Below, in pieces: positions 58,476 through 64,000 of a stretch of DNA of 64,000 nucleotides. The notes under the pieces are model-generated. The model had not been told where the DNA came from and searched no databases. It saw only the letters and a list, made by a program, of their open reading frames with translations. The stretch comes from Oscillospiraceae bacterium. GTDB lineage: Bacteria > Bacillota > Clostridia > Oscillospirales > Oscillospiraceae. The position numbers and the translations under genes were made by a program. How positions within the stretch are numbered: position 1 is the stretch's first letter; each line of letters begins with the position of its first letter. Location: positions 87,901-151,900 of the forward strand of contig CAJTGJ010000006.1 in NCBI GenBank assembly GCA_910575695.1. Direction: 5' to 3'.

Positions 58476-58663
58476 AACTGACCGAGGCGGAAAAGGCCCG
58501 GCACCCCTCCATCCACTACACGGGCAGCGTCCGTGGGATGAAAAAGCTGGGATTCTGGAAGAAGAGCGACCGCTGTGTTCGATGCGGCCAGTACATCTAC
58601 AATCTTTCCGCCACAATCGGAGCGCGGAGAGGAACAGCGCAGGAGGGCGGCCATGCCGTGTGA
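58463..58663 (+). CDS. Small CxxC protein, 66 aa
   Basis: GAGGAGG precedes the ATG. KLGFWKKSDRCVRCGQYIYN carries one CxxC; the rest is basic. Unrecognised. Overlaps the next gene. Confidence 0.5.
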   Translation: MQYMKLTEAEKARHPSIHYTGSVRGMKKLGFWKKSDRCVRCGQYIYNLSATIGARRGTAQEGGHAV

Positions 58664-59003
58664 GCCATTTTTCAAAAAAGGGAAAGTAGTAGGCTGGATG
58701 TGCAACAGGGGCCGGAAAGAACCACCTCCACCGTGTTACAAATGCGGAAAGCCCTCTACGAAACTTTGCGATCACAGGGACATGGAGCCTATATACGGAA
58801 CAATGAATGGGCGCAGGATTATAAAAAAGTGGGTAGCACGCATCTGCACCTGCGACCGCCCTATGTGCGATACCTGCGCCAACCACACCGAGCCGGACAC
58901 CGATTACTGTGACTTCCACAATTCAGAGATAGCTAGAATGCGGAGCGCAAAGGCGGAGGCGCTTTATCAAGAGCAACTTCGGAGGCTCGACAAGGATAAT
59001 TGA
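58653..59003 (+). CDS. Cysteine-rich zinc protein, 116 aa
   Basis: The ATG at 58653 follows AGGAGG. CYKCGKPSTKLCDH, ICTCDRPMCDTCANH and YCDFHNSE give about nine cysteines and three histidines, enough for two zinc sites. A basic stretch (GRRIIKKWVAR) lies between. It probably binds nucleic acid or protein; no family assigned. Confidence 0.55.
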   Translation: MPCEPFFKKGKVVGWMCNRGRKEPPPPCYKCGKPSTKLCDHRDMEPIYGTMNGRRIIKKWVARICTCDRPMCDTCANHTEPDTDYCDFHNSEIARMRSAKAEALYQEQLRRLDKDN

Positions 59004-59014
59004 GGAGGACGGCC

Positions 59015-59224
59015 ATGTATAAGAATCAGGAGGGCTACCCCGACCCAACCGCAGGTGCGGCCTACAGCGCCATCCGGCGGGAGGAGCGCCAGCAGGAGGC
59101 AGACCGCCTCACCGCCATCAGCGCCCTTATCCCGGTTATGAAGGGTACGGCGGAGCTGGCGGGCTTCGAGGTGGTCGGCAGGATCACCCTCAAAGACAAG
59201 GCCACGGGCAAGGAGTATAGGTAG
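59015..59224 (+). CDS. Small phage protein, 69 aa
   Basis: GAGGAGGACGG precedes the ATG. MYKNQEGYPDPTAGAAYSAI, then FEVVGRITLKDKATGKEYR: a short protein with this layout is recurrent in clostridial prophages. Function unknown. Confidence 0.55.
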   Translation: MYKNQEGYPDPTAGAAYSAIRREERQQEADRLTAISALIPVMKGTAELAGFEVVGRITLKDKATGKEYR

Positions 59225-59242
59225 GAAGGAGGGCCAGTAAGA

Positions 59243-59593
59243 TTGAAAGCCTATTTAGCGTGGGACAACGCAGCCTACGAAAACTACGAAACAATCGTTT
59301 TTGCGGAAAACGCAAGGGAGGCCAAGAAAATCGCCTTTACCTGCGAAGTTTGCGAGAATGCAGACTACATTCAAGTCCGCGTGAAGCGTCTGCCGGAGGC
59401 GGACAAGATCTACAAGGGGCGGGTGGAAATCGACTGGTGGGACGAGGAGACCCGGCTGGCGCTCGTAAAGGAGCTGGGGTGGGCCTGCTTAGAGACTTCC
59501 AGTGAGTGTGACACCTGCACCGCCAAGGAATATTGCAGGAATTGGGAGGACATGGAAGAATGCACAAAACCGACATTGAGTGGGCCGATATGA
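59243..59593 (+). CDS. Uncharacterised phage protein, 116 aa
   Basis: Starts at TTG 59243 after GAAGGAGG. AENAREAKKIAFTCEVCENA and a C-terminal cysteine group (CDTCTAKEYCRNWEDMEEC) suggest metal binding. The 3' end overlaps the DUF5131 gene by 34 bases. Confidence 0.5.
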   Translation: MKAYLAWDNAAYENYETIVFAENAREAKKIAFTCEVCENADYIQVRVKRLPEADKIYKGRVEIDWWDEETRLALVKELGWACLETSSECDTCTAKEYCRNWEDMEECTKPTLSGPI

Positions 59594-60339
59594 CTTGGAA
59601 CCCGGTCGTCGGCTGTAAGCGTGGCTGTGAATACTGCTACGCCAGAAGGTACGCCAAGCGCTTCGGCGGCTACGACAAGGGCGACGGCACGATCACCACG
59701 TACAACCCCTTACCTCGGGCGGAACTGCACCAGCCGCTCACCATCACCCGGAGAAACGGGAAGACGGTCAACTCGCCGTTCCCCTTCGGCTTCGAGCCGA
59801 CGCTCCTCCGCTATCGGCTTGAGGAGCCGCAGCACATCAAGGAGCCGCAGACGATTTTCGTTGGCAGCATGGCCGACCTTTTCGGGAACTGGGTGCCGAC
59901 AAACTGGATTGTGGAGGTGCTGGACGCTTGCGCAGCGGCCCCACAGCACCGCTATATGTTTCTCACCAAGAACCCGGAGAGATACGCCCAGCTCGACGAA
60001 CTGGCGTTACTGCCCCACAAGGACAACTTCTGGTATGGCAGCACCGTCACCGAGAAGGGCGGAAAGCGATTCAACGGCCATATCCTTCTGAACACGTTCT
60101 TGAGCATCGAGCCGCTGCACGAACACCTCGACGCTGGCCTCGGCAGCTTCGGCGGAGACCGCCTTATCATCATCGGAGCGGAGACTGGAAACCGGGCTGG
60201 GAAGATCATCCCGGAGAAAGCGTGGGTGGATAACATCGTCGAGGCAGCAGACCTCACCCATACAGCGGTCTTTATGAAGGACAGCCTCAAGCCCATCGTT
60301 GGATGGATGAATATGCGGCGTGAATTGCCGTGGGATTGA
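59560..60339 (+). CDS. DUF5131 (phage Gp37/Gp68) radical-SAM-like protein
   Basis: A 259-residue protein; ATG 59560 follows GGGAGGAC. TDIEWADMTWNPVVGCKRGC is the family start, and CKRGCEYCYARRYA has the CxxxCxxC iron-sulfur motif of radical SAM enzymes. VGSMADLFGNWVP, MFLTKNPERY and LIIIGAETGNRAG are family landmarks. Its substrate is unknown; relatives include enzymes that act on damaged DNA bases, and it is common on phages, so modification or repair of DNA is a reasonable guess. Confidence 0.85.
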   Translation: MHKTDIEWADMTWNPVVGCKRGCEYCYARRYAKRFGGYDKGDGTITTYNPLPRAELHQPLTITRRNGKTVNSPFPFGFEPTLLRYRLEEPQHIKEPQTIFVGSMADLFGNWVPTNWIVEVLDACAAAPQHRYMFLTKNPERYAQLDELALLPHKDNFWYGSTVTEKGGKRFNGHILLNTFLSIEPLHEHLDAGLGSFGGDRLIIIGAETGNRAGKIIPEKAWVDNIVEAADLTHTAVFMKDSLKPIVGWMNMRRELPWD

Positions 60340-60352
60340 GAGGAGGAGCGAA

Positions 60353-60559
60353 ATGGACAGTAAGAAGCAGACCAATAGGCTCATTAACGCCATCGGCACG
60401 GTGGCAGAATCTTCCCTCGTCTTTTACCGGGCGGCGATTGGCGCGGGGGCCACAGAGGGGGAGGCGACCCGCCTCTTGCAGGCCTATATCGCGGCTATGT
60501 CGTTCGGGAAGGGGCAGGCGCAGACCAAGGCTACCCCGCAGCAGGAGGGGACGACGTGA
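60353..60559 (+). CDS. Small helical phage protein, 68 aa
   Basis: GAGGAGGAGCG precedes the ATG. A helical product (KQTNRLINAIGTVAESSLVF). Its stop overlaps the ASCH gene start. Unrecognised. Confidence 0.5.
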   Translation: MDSKKQTNRLINAIGTVAESSLVFYRAAIGAGATEGEATRLLQAYIAAMSFGKGQAQTKATPQQEGTT

Positions 60560-61113
60560 AAGCACTCACTATCTGGCAGCCGTGGGCCTCGCTGCTCGCC
60601 TGCGGCGCAAAGCAGTACGAGACCCGGAGCTGGGCGACCAAATACCGGGGGCCTATAGCCATCCACGCAGCGTTAAAAGACCCATGCAAGCTGCCGCTCC
60701 TCGGCAAAGGGGATTTTGAGCGGTTTATCCAGCAGGAAATCGACGCCGGAAACTGCCCGCCGTGGTCTCTCATACCGAGAGGCAAGGTAATTGCCACAGC
60801 GGAGCTTGTGAATGTGTGGCACATCGTCTACCATCCCGGCCCGGACGTGAACAAGGCCAGACACATCGACATTGGAGCTGAAAGCCTGACGGAGGACAAG
60901 CACGACCCCCATTTTGGAGACTATTTCGTTCCGACGGAAAAGGAGATTGCGCTGGGGGACTGGACACCGGGCCGCTACGCTTGGGAGCTTGCCAACGTCA
61001 AAATCTTGCCGGAGCCGATACCCGCAAAGGGCAAACAGGGGCTATGGAACTGGGAAGGAGGCCAGCAGACATGGCGCTCGACGAGATCATCAGCAACCTC
61101 GAAGACCAAGTGA
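60556..61113 (+). CDS. ASCH-domain protein
   Basis: A 185-residue protein from GTG 60556. MKALTIWQPWASLLACGAKQ, YETRSWATKYRGPIAIHAAL and IPRGKVIATAELVNVW are the ASCH fold, related to PUA domains; members bind RNA and some hydrolyse modified nucleosides such as N4-acetylcytidine. ERFIQQEIDAGNCPPWSLI is a phage-type insert. The C-terminal 25 residues run into the next gene and may be untypical. Confidence 0.8.
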   Translation: MKALTIWQPWASLLACGAKQYETRSWATKYRGPIAIHAALKDPCKLPLLGKGDFERFIQQEIDAGNCPPWSLIPRGKVIATAELVNVWHIVYHPGPDVNKARHIDIGAESLTEDKHDPHFGDYFVPTEKEIALGDWTPGRYAWELANVKILPEPIPAKGKQGLWNWEGGQQTWRSTRSSATSKTK

Positions 61114-61379
61114 AAGACCGGGAAAGCTCTATCGACGAGGACGACCCGGACTGCATCTTCCGGTTTGACGCGGAGGCCCTGCGGGAGACGGTCAGCCTCC
61201 TCGAAAACCTGACGGGCGAAATCGAGGCAGCGAAACGCGATATAGCCGCCATTCTCTGGCTCGACGGCCATTGTGATTACTGCGCCCACAGCCAAAAGGT
61301 CAGCTACAGCGGGGCCTCCCGGTGGATTTGCAAGCTCGGAGGAGCGACGGAGTGCCGCCCGGAGTGGAGGGGCAGGTGA
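61071..61379 (+). CDS. Coiled-coil and zinc-knuckle protein, 102 aa
   Basis: AAGGAGG precedes the ATG, inside the ASCH gene end. A helical N-terminal half (LDEIISNLEDQVKDRESSID) and a cysteine-rich C-terminal half (HCDYCAHSQ...WICKLGGATEC). Typical of phage zinc proteins of unknown role. Confidence 0.5.
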   Translation: MALDEIISNLEDQVKDRESSIDEDDPDCIFRFDAEALRETVSLLENLTGEIEAAKRDIAAILWLDGHCDYCAHSQKVSYSGASRWICKLGGATECRPEWRGR

Positions 61380-61609
61380 CCGAAATGACCTTGAAGGAAT
61401 TGCTCGACTTTTGCGCAGAGCGTGAGGTGGAGATTTACACCCGATACGATTTCATTTGTGACAGCCTTATCGTCAAAATGCGGAAAAAGGACGTCGAGAC
61501 GGACGCGGTCATATCGCGGGAAGAAGCGGCCTCCGCAGGTTTTGGGCTGACAATCAGGTTTATCCTTCGGCAAATGGCGGCCGAGTTGAACAAGGGGGCG
61601 CAGGCGTGA
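61376..61609 (+). CDS. Small phage protein, 77 aa
   Basis: I favour GTG 61376, which overlaps the previous stop and sits near GGAGGGG; an ATG at 61385 is possible. The product has TLKELLDFCAEREVEIYTRY and a helical end. Unrecognised. Confidence 0.45.
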   Translation: MTEMTLKELLDFCAEREVEIYTRYDFICDSLIVKMRKKDVETDAVISREEAASAGFGLTIRFILRQMAAELNKGAQA

Positions 61610-62124
61610 AGCGAAAGCGACTACTCGAAAGAGACAGATACCAGATATACACCAAGTATGGAGGGAGGTGCGCCTACTGCGGCAAAACTATCACATACAA
61701 GGAAATGCAGGTAGAGCATAAGGAGCCGCTGGCGCTTGGAGGCGCAGACAGCCCGGAAAACTATATGCCATCCTGCCATACTTGCAACCACTACAAACAC
61801 ACCCTGACCGTTGAGGAGTTCCGAAAGCAACTCGGGCTGCTGACAGGGAGGCTTCGGGAGCGGGTGTATATCTACAAGCTCGCGCTCCAACATGGGATTA
61901 TAAGAGAAAGCGAATCCGCAGTCTCTTTCTACTTCGAGAGGGTGTCGGAGTACCCCGAAATCGAGGAGTGCATGGAAGTGGAGCAACGCCAGCAACTCAA
62001 GACGCTCCACGAAACGCTCGACGGCGTTCTTCGCCACGAACCAGCGGACAGCGGCAATGAGGCGGAGGACAACATCTGGAATCAGGCGGGCTACCTTTTT
62101 GAGTTGCTTAACGACTTTTTTTGA
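61606..62124 (+). CDS. HNH endonuclease
   Basis: A 172-residue protein from GTG 61606, overlapping the previous stop. GGRCAYCGKTITYKEMQVEH with KEPLALGGADSPENYMPSCH and TCNHYK is the HNH/treble-clef nuclease site (CxxC...EH...N...CxxCN). The C-terminal 90 residues are a helical extension ending NQAGYLFELLNDFF. It may cut DNA nonspecifically or near packaging sites, or be a free-standing homing-type enzyme. Confidence 0.8.
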   Translation: MKRKRLLERDRYQIYTKYGGRCAYCGKTITYKEMQVEHKEPLALGGADSPENYMPSCHTCNHYKHTLTVEEFRKQLGLLTGRLRERVYIYKLALQHGIIRESESAVSFYFERVSEYPEIEECMEVEQRQQLKTLHETLDGVLRHEPADSGNEAEDNIWNQAGYLFELLNDFF

Positions 62125-62135
62125 GGAGGCCACAC

Positions 62136-62510
62136 ATGACAATTAAGGATTTTAAGGTCGGCCAGACCGCATACATCCTCGACGACGGGCGGCGCAGAAG
62201 CAACGAGAGGCTTGCAACGGCGGTGACGGTTGTAAAAGTCGGTCGGAAATATGTCACTGTCAAGGCGGAGGGACGGCAGGAGGCCCGATTCTTTGAATCG
62301 CACACCGAAACCTCCTACCTGTTTGAGGACAGGGACTATGGCGCACAGCGCCTTTTGTTCCTGACGACAGAGGCCGTGGACGAATATAACGAGCTGAACG
62401 GCCTGCAAAGCTGGTTGCAGGAGGCCGCGAACTGGATGAAGGTTAAAGAATACACCCTTGCCCAGCTTCGGGCCGTCAAGAAGATTTTGGAGGGAGGGGA
62501 GGAGCCTTGA
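62136..62510 (+). CDS. Beta-barrel phage protein, 124 aa
   Basis: GAGGAGG precedes the ATG. FKVGQTAYILDDGRRRSNER and ATAVTVVKVGRKYVTVKAEG predict a small beta barrel; a helical tail follows. The family is recurrent in clostridial phages and has no known function. Confidence 0.55.
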   Translation: MTIKDFKVGQTAYILDDGRRRSNERLATAVTVVKVGRKYVTVKAEGRQEARFFESHTETSYLFEDRDYGAQRLLFLTTEAVDEYNELNGLQSWLQEAANWMKVKEYTLAQLRAVKKILEGGEEP

Positions 62511-62695
62511 ACACTGTCACGGTCAGATGGTTTGACGGCTACTTAGAGGAGTTTAGAGCGACAGAGGTTAGATTTGGCTGCGACCTTCTGTTTTTGCGGC
62601 TCGAAGACGGAAAAAATCGGCACATTCCCCTCAGAATGGTGCGCTGGTTTGGAATGACCCAAGAGAGCCACCAGAGAGAGGGCGGCGCAGAATGA
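62507..62695 (+). CDS. Small phage protein, 62 aa
   Basis: Starts at TTG 62507 after GGAGGGGAGG, overlapping the previous stop. NTVTVRWFDGYLEEFRATEV and LFLRLEDGKNRHIPLRMVRW suggest a compact beta structure. Unrecognised. Confidence 0.45.
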   Translation: MNTVTVRWFDGYLEEFRATEVRFGCDLLFLRLEDGKNRHIPLRMVRWFGMTQESHQREGGAE

Positions 62696-62895
62696 GGGGG
62701 CCAAAGCAACCCCGGATAAAGGAGAAGCCCGGCACCTGCGGCGGGTGCGACCATTTCAGCGGGATTTACAACGGCAGCGGCTTCCCGTCGGCGACGGGAA
62801 CCTGCCGGGCCAAGCCGGGTGCTTGGTCGATGTCACAGTGCAAGAAAGCCTGCAAAAAGTACAAAGGCAAGGAGGAAACCGACAATGATGGTTGA
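62692..62895 (+). CDS. Cysteine-rich phage protein, 67 aa
   Basis: The ATG overlaps the previous stop. GTCGGCDHFSG, GTCRAKPGAWSMSQCKKACK: five or six cysteines in a pattern typical of small phage zinc proteins. Confidence 0.5.
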   Translation: MRGPKQPRIKEKPGTCGGCDHFSGIYNGSGFPSATGTCRAKPGAWSMSQCKKACKKYKGKEETDNDG

Positions 62896-63079
62896 TGTCT
62901 ACGACACGATGCGCTTGAGGGAGGCGGCGGAGCCGCCGGAGCCGTCGAGCCTGCACAAAGGCGCGGGCCACGGCCATTTCAGAGCGTTCGACCGGGAGAG
63001 GCCGAAAAAGGATGCCTGGGCGAGGAAGCGCAAGCGGGCGAAAATGAGCAAGGCCAGCAGAAAGCGGAACAGGAGGTAA
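62885..63079 (+). CDS. Small basic phage protein, 64 aa
   Basis: CAAGGAGG precedes the ATG. VDVYDTMRLREAAEPPEPSS and a strongly basic end (ARKRKRAKMSKASRKRNRR), probably nucleic-acid binding. Confidence 0.45.
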   Translation: MMVDVYDTMRLREAAEPPEPSSLHKGAGHGHFRAFDRERPKKDAWARKRKRAKMSKASRKRNRR

Positions 63080-63085
63080 GAGACC

Positions 63086-63391
63086 ATGGCAAGAAAGAAG
63101 AATTGCAGGCGCACCCCGGAGGAGCAGGCCCTCCACCGGGAGGCCGTGCGCCTCCGCAACATGACGGACAAGCAGCTCGTCGAGGAGTTCCACCGGGCAG
63201 CAGAGCCGGAAACGTCCCCCAGCGCTCGCCTGCGTCCGCAGGACGGCCCGGAGGGGGCAGGGGGAACCGGGGATAGCTCCCCACTCCAAACGCTCCTTGA
63301 CGGTCTCGCTGCGGGCGAGTGCAAGGGGATTAAGAGCGCGACCGTCTACAAGATTACAGCCTACGCGACGGAAAAGGGGCTTCTCGCATGA
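63086..63391 (+). CDS. Uncharacterised phage protein, 101 aa
   Basis: CAGGAGG precedes the ATG. A helical N-terminus (ALHREAVRLRNMTDKQLVEE), a G/P-rich linker, and SATVYKITAYATEKGLLA at the end. Its stop overlaps the recU start. Confidence 0.5.
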   Translation: MARKKNCRRTPEEQALHREAVRLRNMTDKQLVEEFHRAAEPETSPSARLRPQDGPEGAGGTGDSSPLQTLLDGLAAGECKGIKSATVYKITAYATEKGLLA

Positions 63392-63918
63392 GGACAGCCA
63401 AAGCCGTAATGATAGGGCGCAGGAGCCGGGCCGCCGGAGGGCAGTGGGAGGAAATGCTTGCGGCGGCCTGCACCTTCTACCACCTCCGAGGGCTGGCGGA
63501 GATTGAGAAGACCCCGGAGCCGATAAAGCAGATAGGCCCAAAGGACAGGCAGGGGCATTTCACCGCTCACTACGAGAAAAAGGCCCAGCCGGACTACAAG
63601 GGGACACTGGACGGGGGCCGGGCCATTGTATTTGAGGCAAAGCACACCGACAGCGACCGCATGAAGCGGGAGGTCATAAGCGAGGAGCAGGAGAAGCGCC
63701 TCAACAGCCACACGGCCCTCGGCGCGGAGAGCTTCGTCATGGTGTCGTTCGCGTTCCGGCGGTTCTTCAAGATTCCGTGGGCGGTTTTCCGAGACATGAA
63801 GCAGCACTACGGCAGGAAGTACATCACCCCGGAGGACGTTACCGCCTACGAAATCCCCTTCAAGGGAGGTGTGCTGCGTTTCCTTGAGGAGGGAGGGGAG
63901 AAGGTTGAAACATTGTAA
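63388..63918 (+). CDS. RecU-like Holliday junction resolvase
   Basis: A 176-residue protein. KKAQPDYKGTLDGGRAIVFE with AKHT supplies the D...ExK active site of RecU-type resolvases; FVMVSFAFRRFFKIPWAVFR is the next conserved strand. RecU cuts four-way junctions during recombination and repair; phage forms resolve replication intermediates. It ends the window with the other recombination genes. Only 82 bases follow, with no complete feature. Confidence 0.85.
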   Translation: MRTAKAVMIGRRSRAAGGQWEEMLAAACTFYHLRGLAEIEKTPEPIKQIGPKDRQGHFTAHYEKKAQPDYKGTLDGGRAIVFEAKHTDSDRMKREVISEEQEKRLNSHTALGAESFVMVSFAFRRFFKIPWAVFRDMKQHYGRKYITPEDVTAYEIPFKGGVLRFLEEGGEKVETL

Positions 63919-64000
63919 TTTAAGCGCCACTGCCCCAAAGGGCGCACAAAACCAAGCCCCCTGAAAGCGGGCAAAAAAAGTTATGCTCGAAGTTTAGGGG

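Larger units (their letters stand above)
44178..64000. mobile_element. Prophage, integrase end and early region (continues past window)
   Basis: The left border is the cotJC break at about 44178-44186. Next come a serine integrase, a divergent repressor/Cro switch, recombination and replication genes, DNA methyltransferases and a long series of short overlapping genes, all GC-rich and rightward after 46.6 kb. No head or tail genes are seen; they would lie beyond the window. Phage is favoured over a conjugative element because of the Cro-like switch, DnaC loader, RecU and DUF5131/ASCH cargo. Confidence 0.75.

Noticed and set aside
1..64000. tRNA genes, rRNA genes or CRISPR arrays
   Set aside because: No cloverleaf with CCA-type end next to the integrases, no rRNA-like sequence and no regularly spaced repeats were found by reading.

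Overview
The window looks like an accessory, mobile-element-rich stretch from a spore-forming Firmicute of class Clostridia, most likely a gut member of the Oscillospiraceae type. The basis is strong AGGAGG ribosome sites, frequent GTG/TTG starts, a broken spore-coat cotJC gene, and MobL/VirD4 and large serine recombinase genes of the sort common in these genomes. The species cannot be named from the sequence. I saw no rRNA, tRNA or CRISPR array.

Region by region. (1) 1-8.7 kb, leftward: a DnaQ-like exonuclease, a DeoR/WYL-type regulator, a frameshifted small gene, an RNase J-like metallo-beta-lactamase hydrolase coupled to a PD-(D/E)XK-like protein, a DUF2200-DUF1801 fusion, and two AAA/DUF4143 ATPases flanking a RelB-Doc toxin-antitoxin pair. 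(2) 8.8-9.4 kb: broken ends of an XRE regulator and an ArsB-like permease, marking a recombination boundary. (3) 9.5-24.9 kb: one long rightward operon, closed by a strong terminator, that I read as a type 4 BREX phage-defence locus. Its genes are a 1195-residue HARE-HTH protein, BrxP (PAPS-reductase/DndC-like, with ferredoxin-type cysteines), a BrxC/PglY ATPase, PglZ, a short BrxL, a 65-residue zinc-ribbon-like protein and an IscS/DndA-like cysteine desulfurase. There is no PglX methyltransferase. Desulfurase plus BrxP suggests that the host mark is sulfur (phosphorothioate) rather than methyl. (4) 24.9-28.4 kb: XRE regulator, SLOG protein, zinc-ribbon membrane protein and small genes.

(5) 28.4-41.7 kb: a decayed mobilizable or conjugative element with a DUF932 protein, YqaJ exonuclease, small phage/plasmid-type genes, fragments of a LigA-like ligase, a broken resolvase with a res-like repeat, a VirD4/TraG coupling protein, a MobL relaxase and a large serine recombinase. 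Several large inverted repeats here may be structured RNA or DNA sites. (6) 41.7-43.7 kb: a Fic protein with a partner gene, then a RelB-YafQ toxin-antitoxin pair. (7) 43.75-44.18 kb: a cotJC remnant. (8) 44.2 kb to the right end: the early region of a GC-rich prophage whose serine integrase lies next to the cotJC junction. It has a divergent repressor/Cro control region with repeated operators, a SleB-like hydrolase, a single-chain Mre11-Rad50 nuclease-ATPase, a replication module (DUF6291 protein plus DnaC-like loader), a cytosine methyltransferase carrying a complete second gene in another frame, a second methyltransferase, a radical-SAM-like DUF5131 protein, ASCH, HNH and RecU proteins, and many small cysteine-rich proteins. 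It runs off the window.
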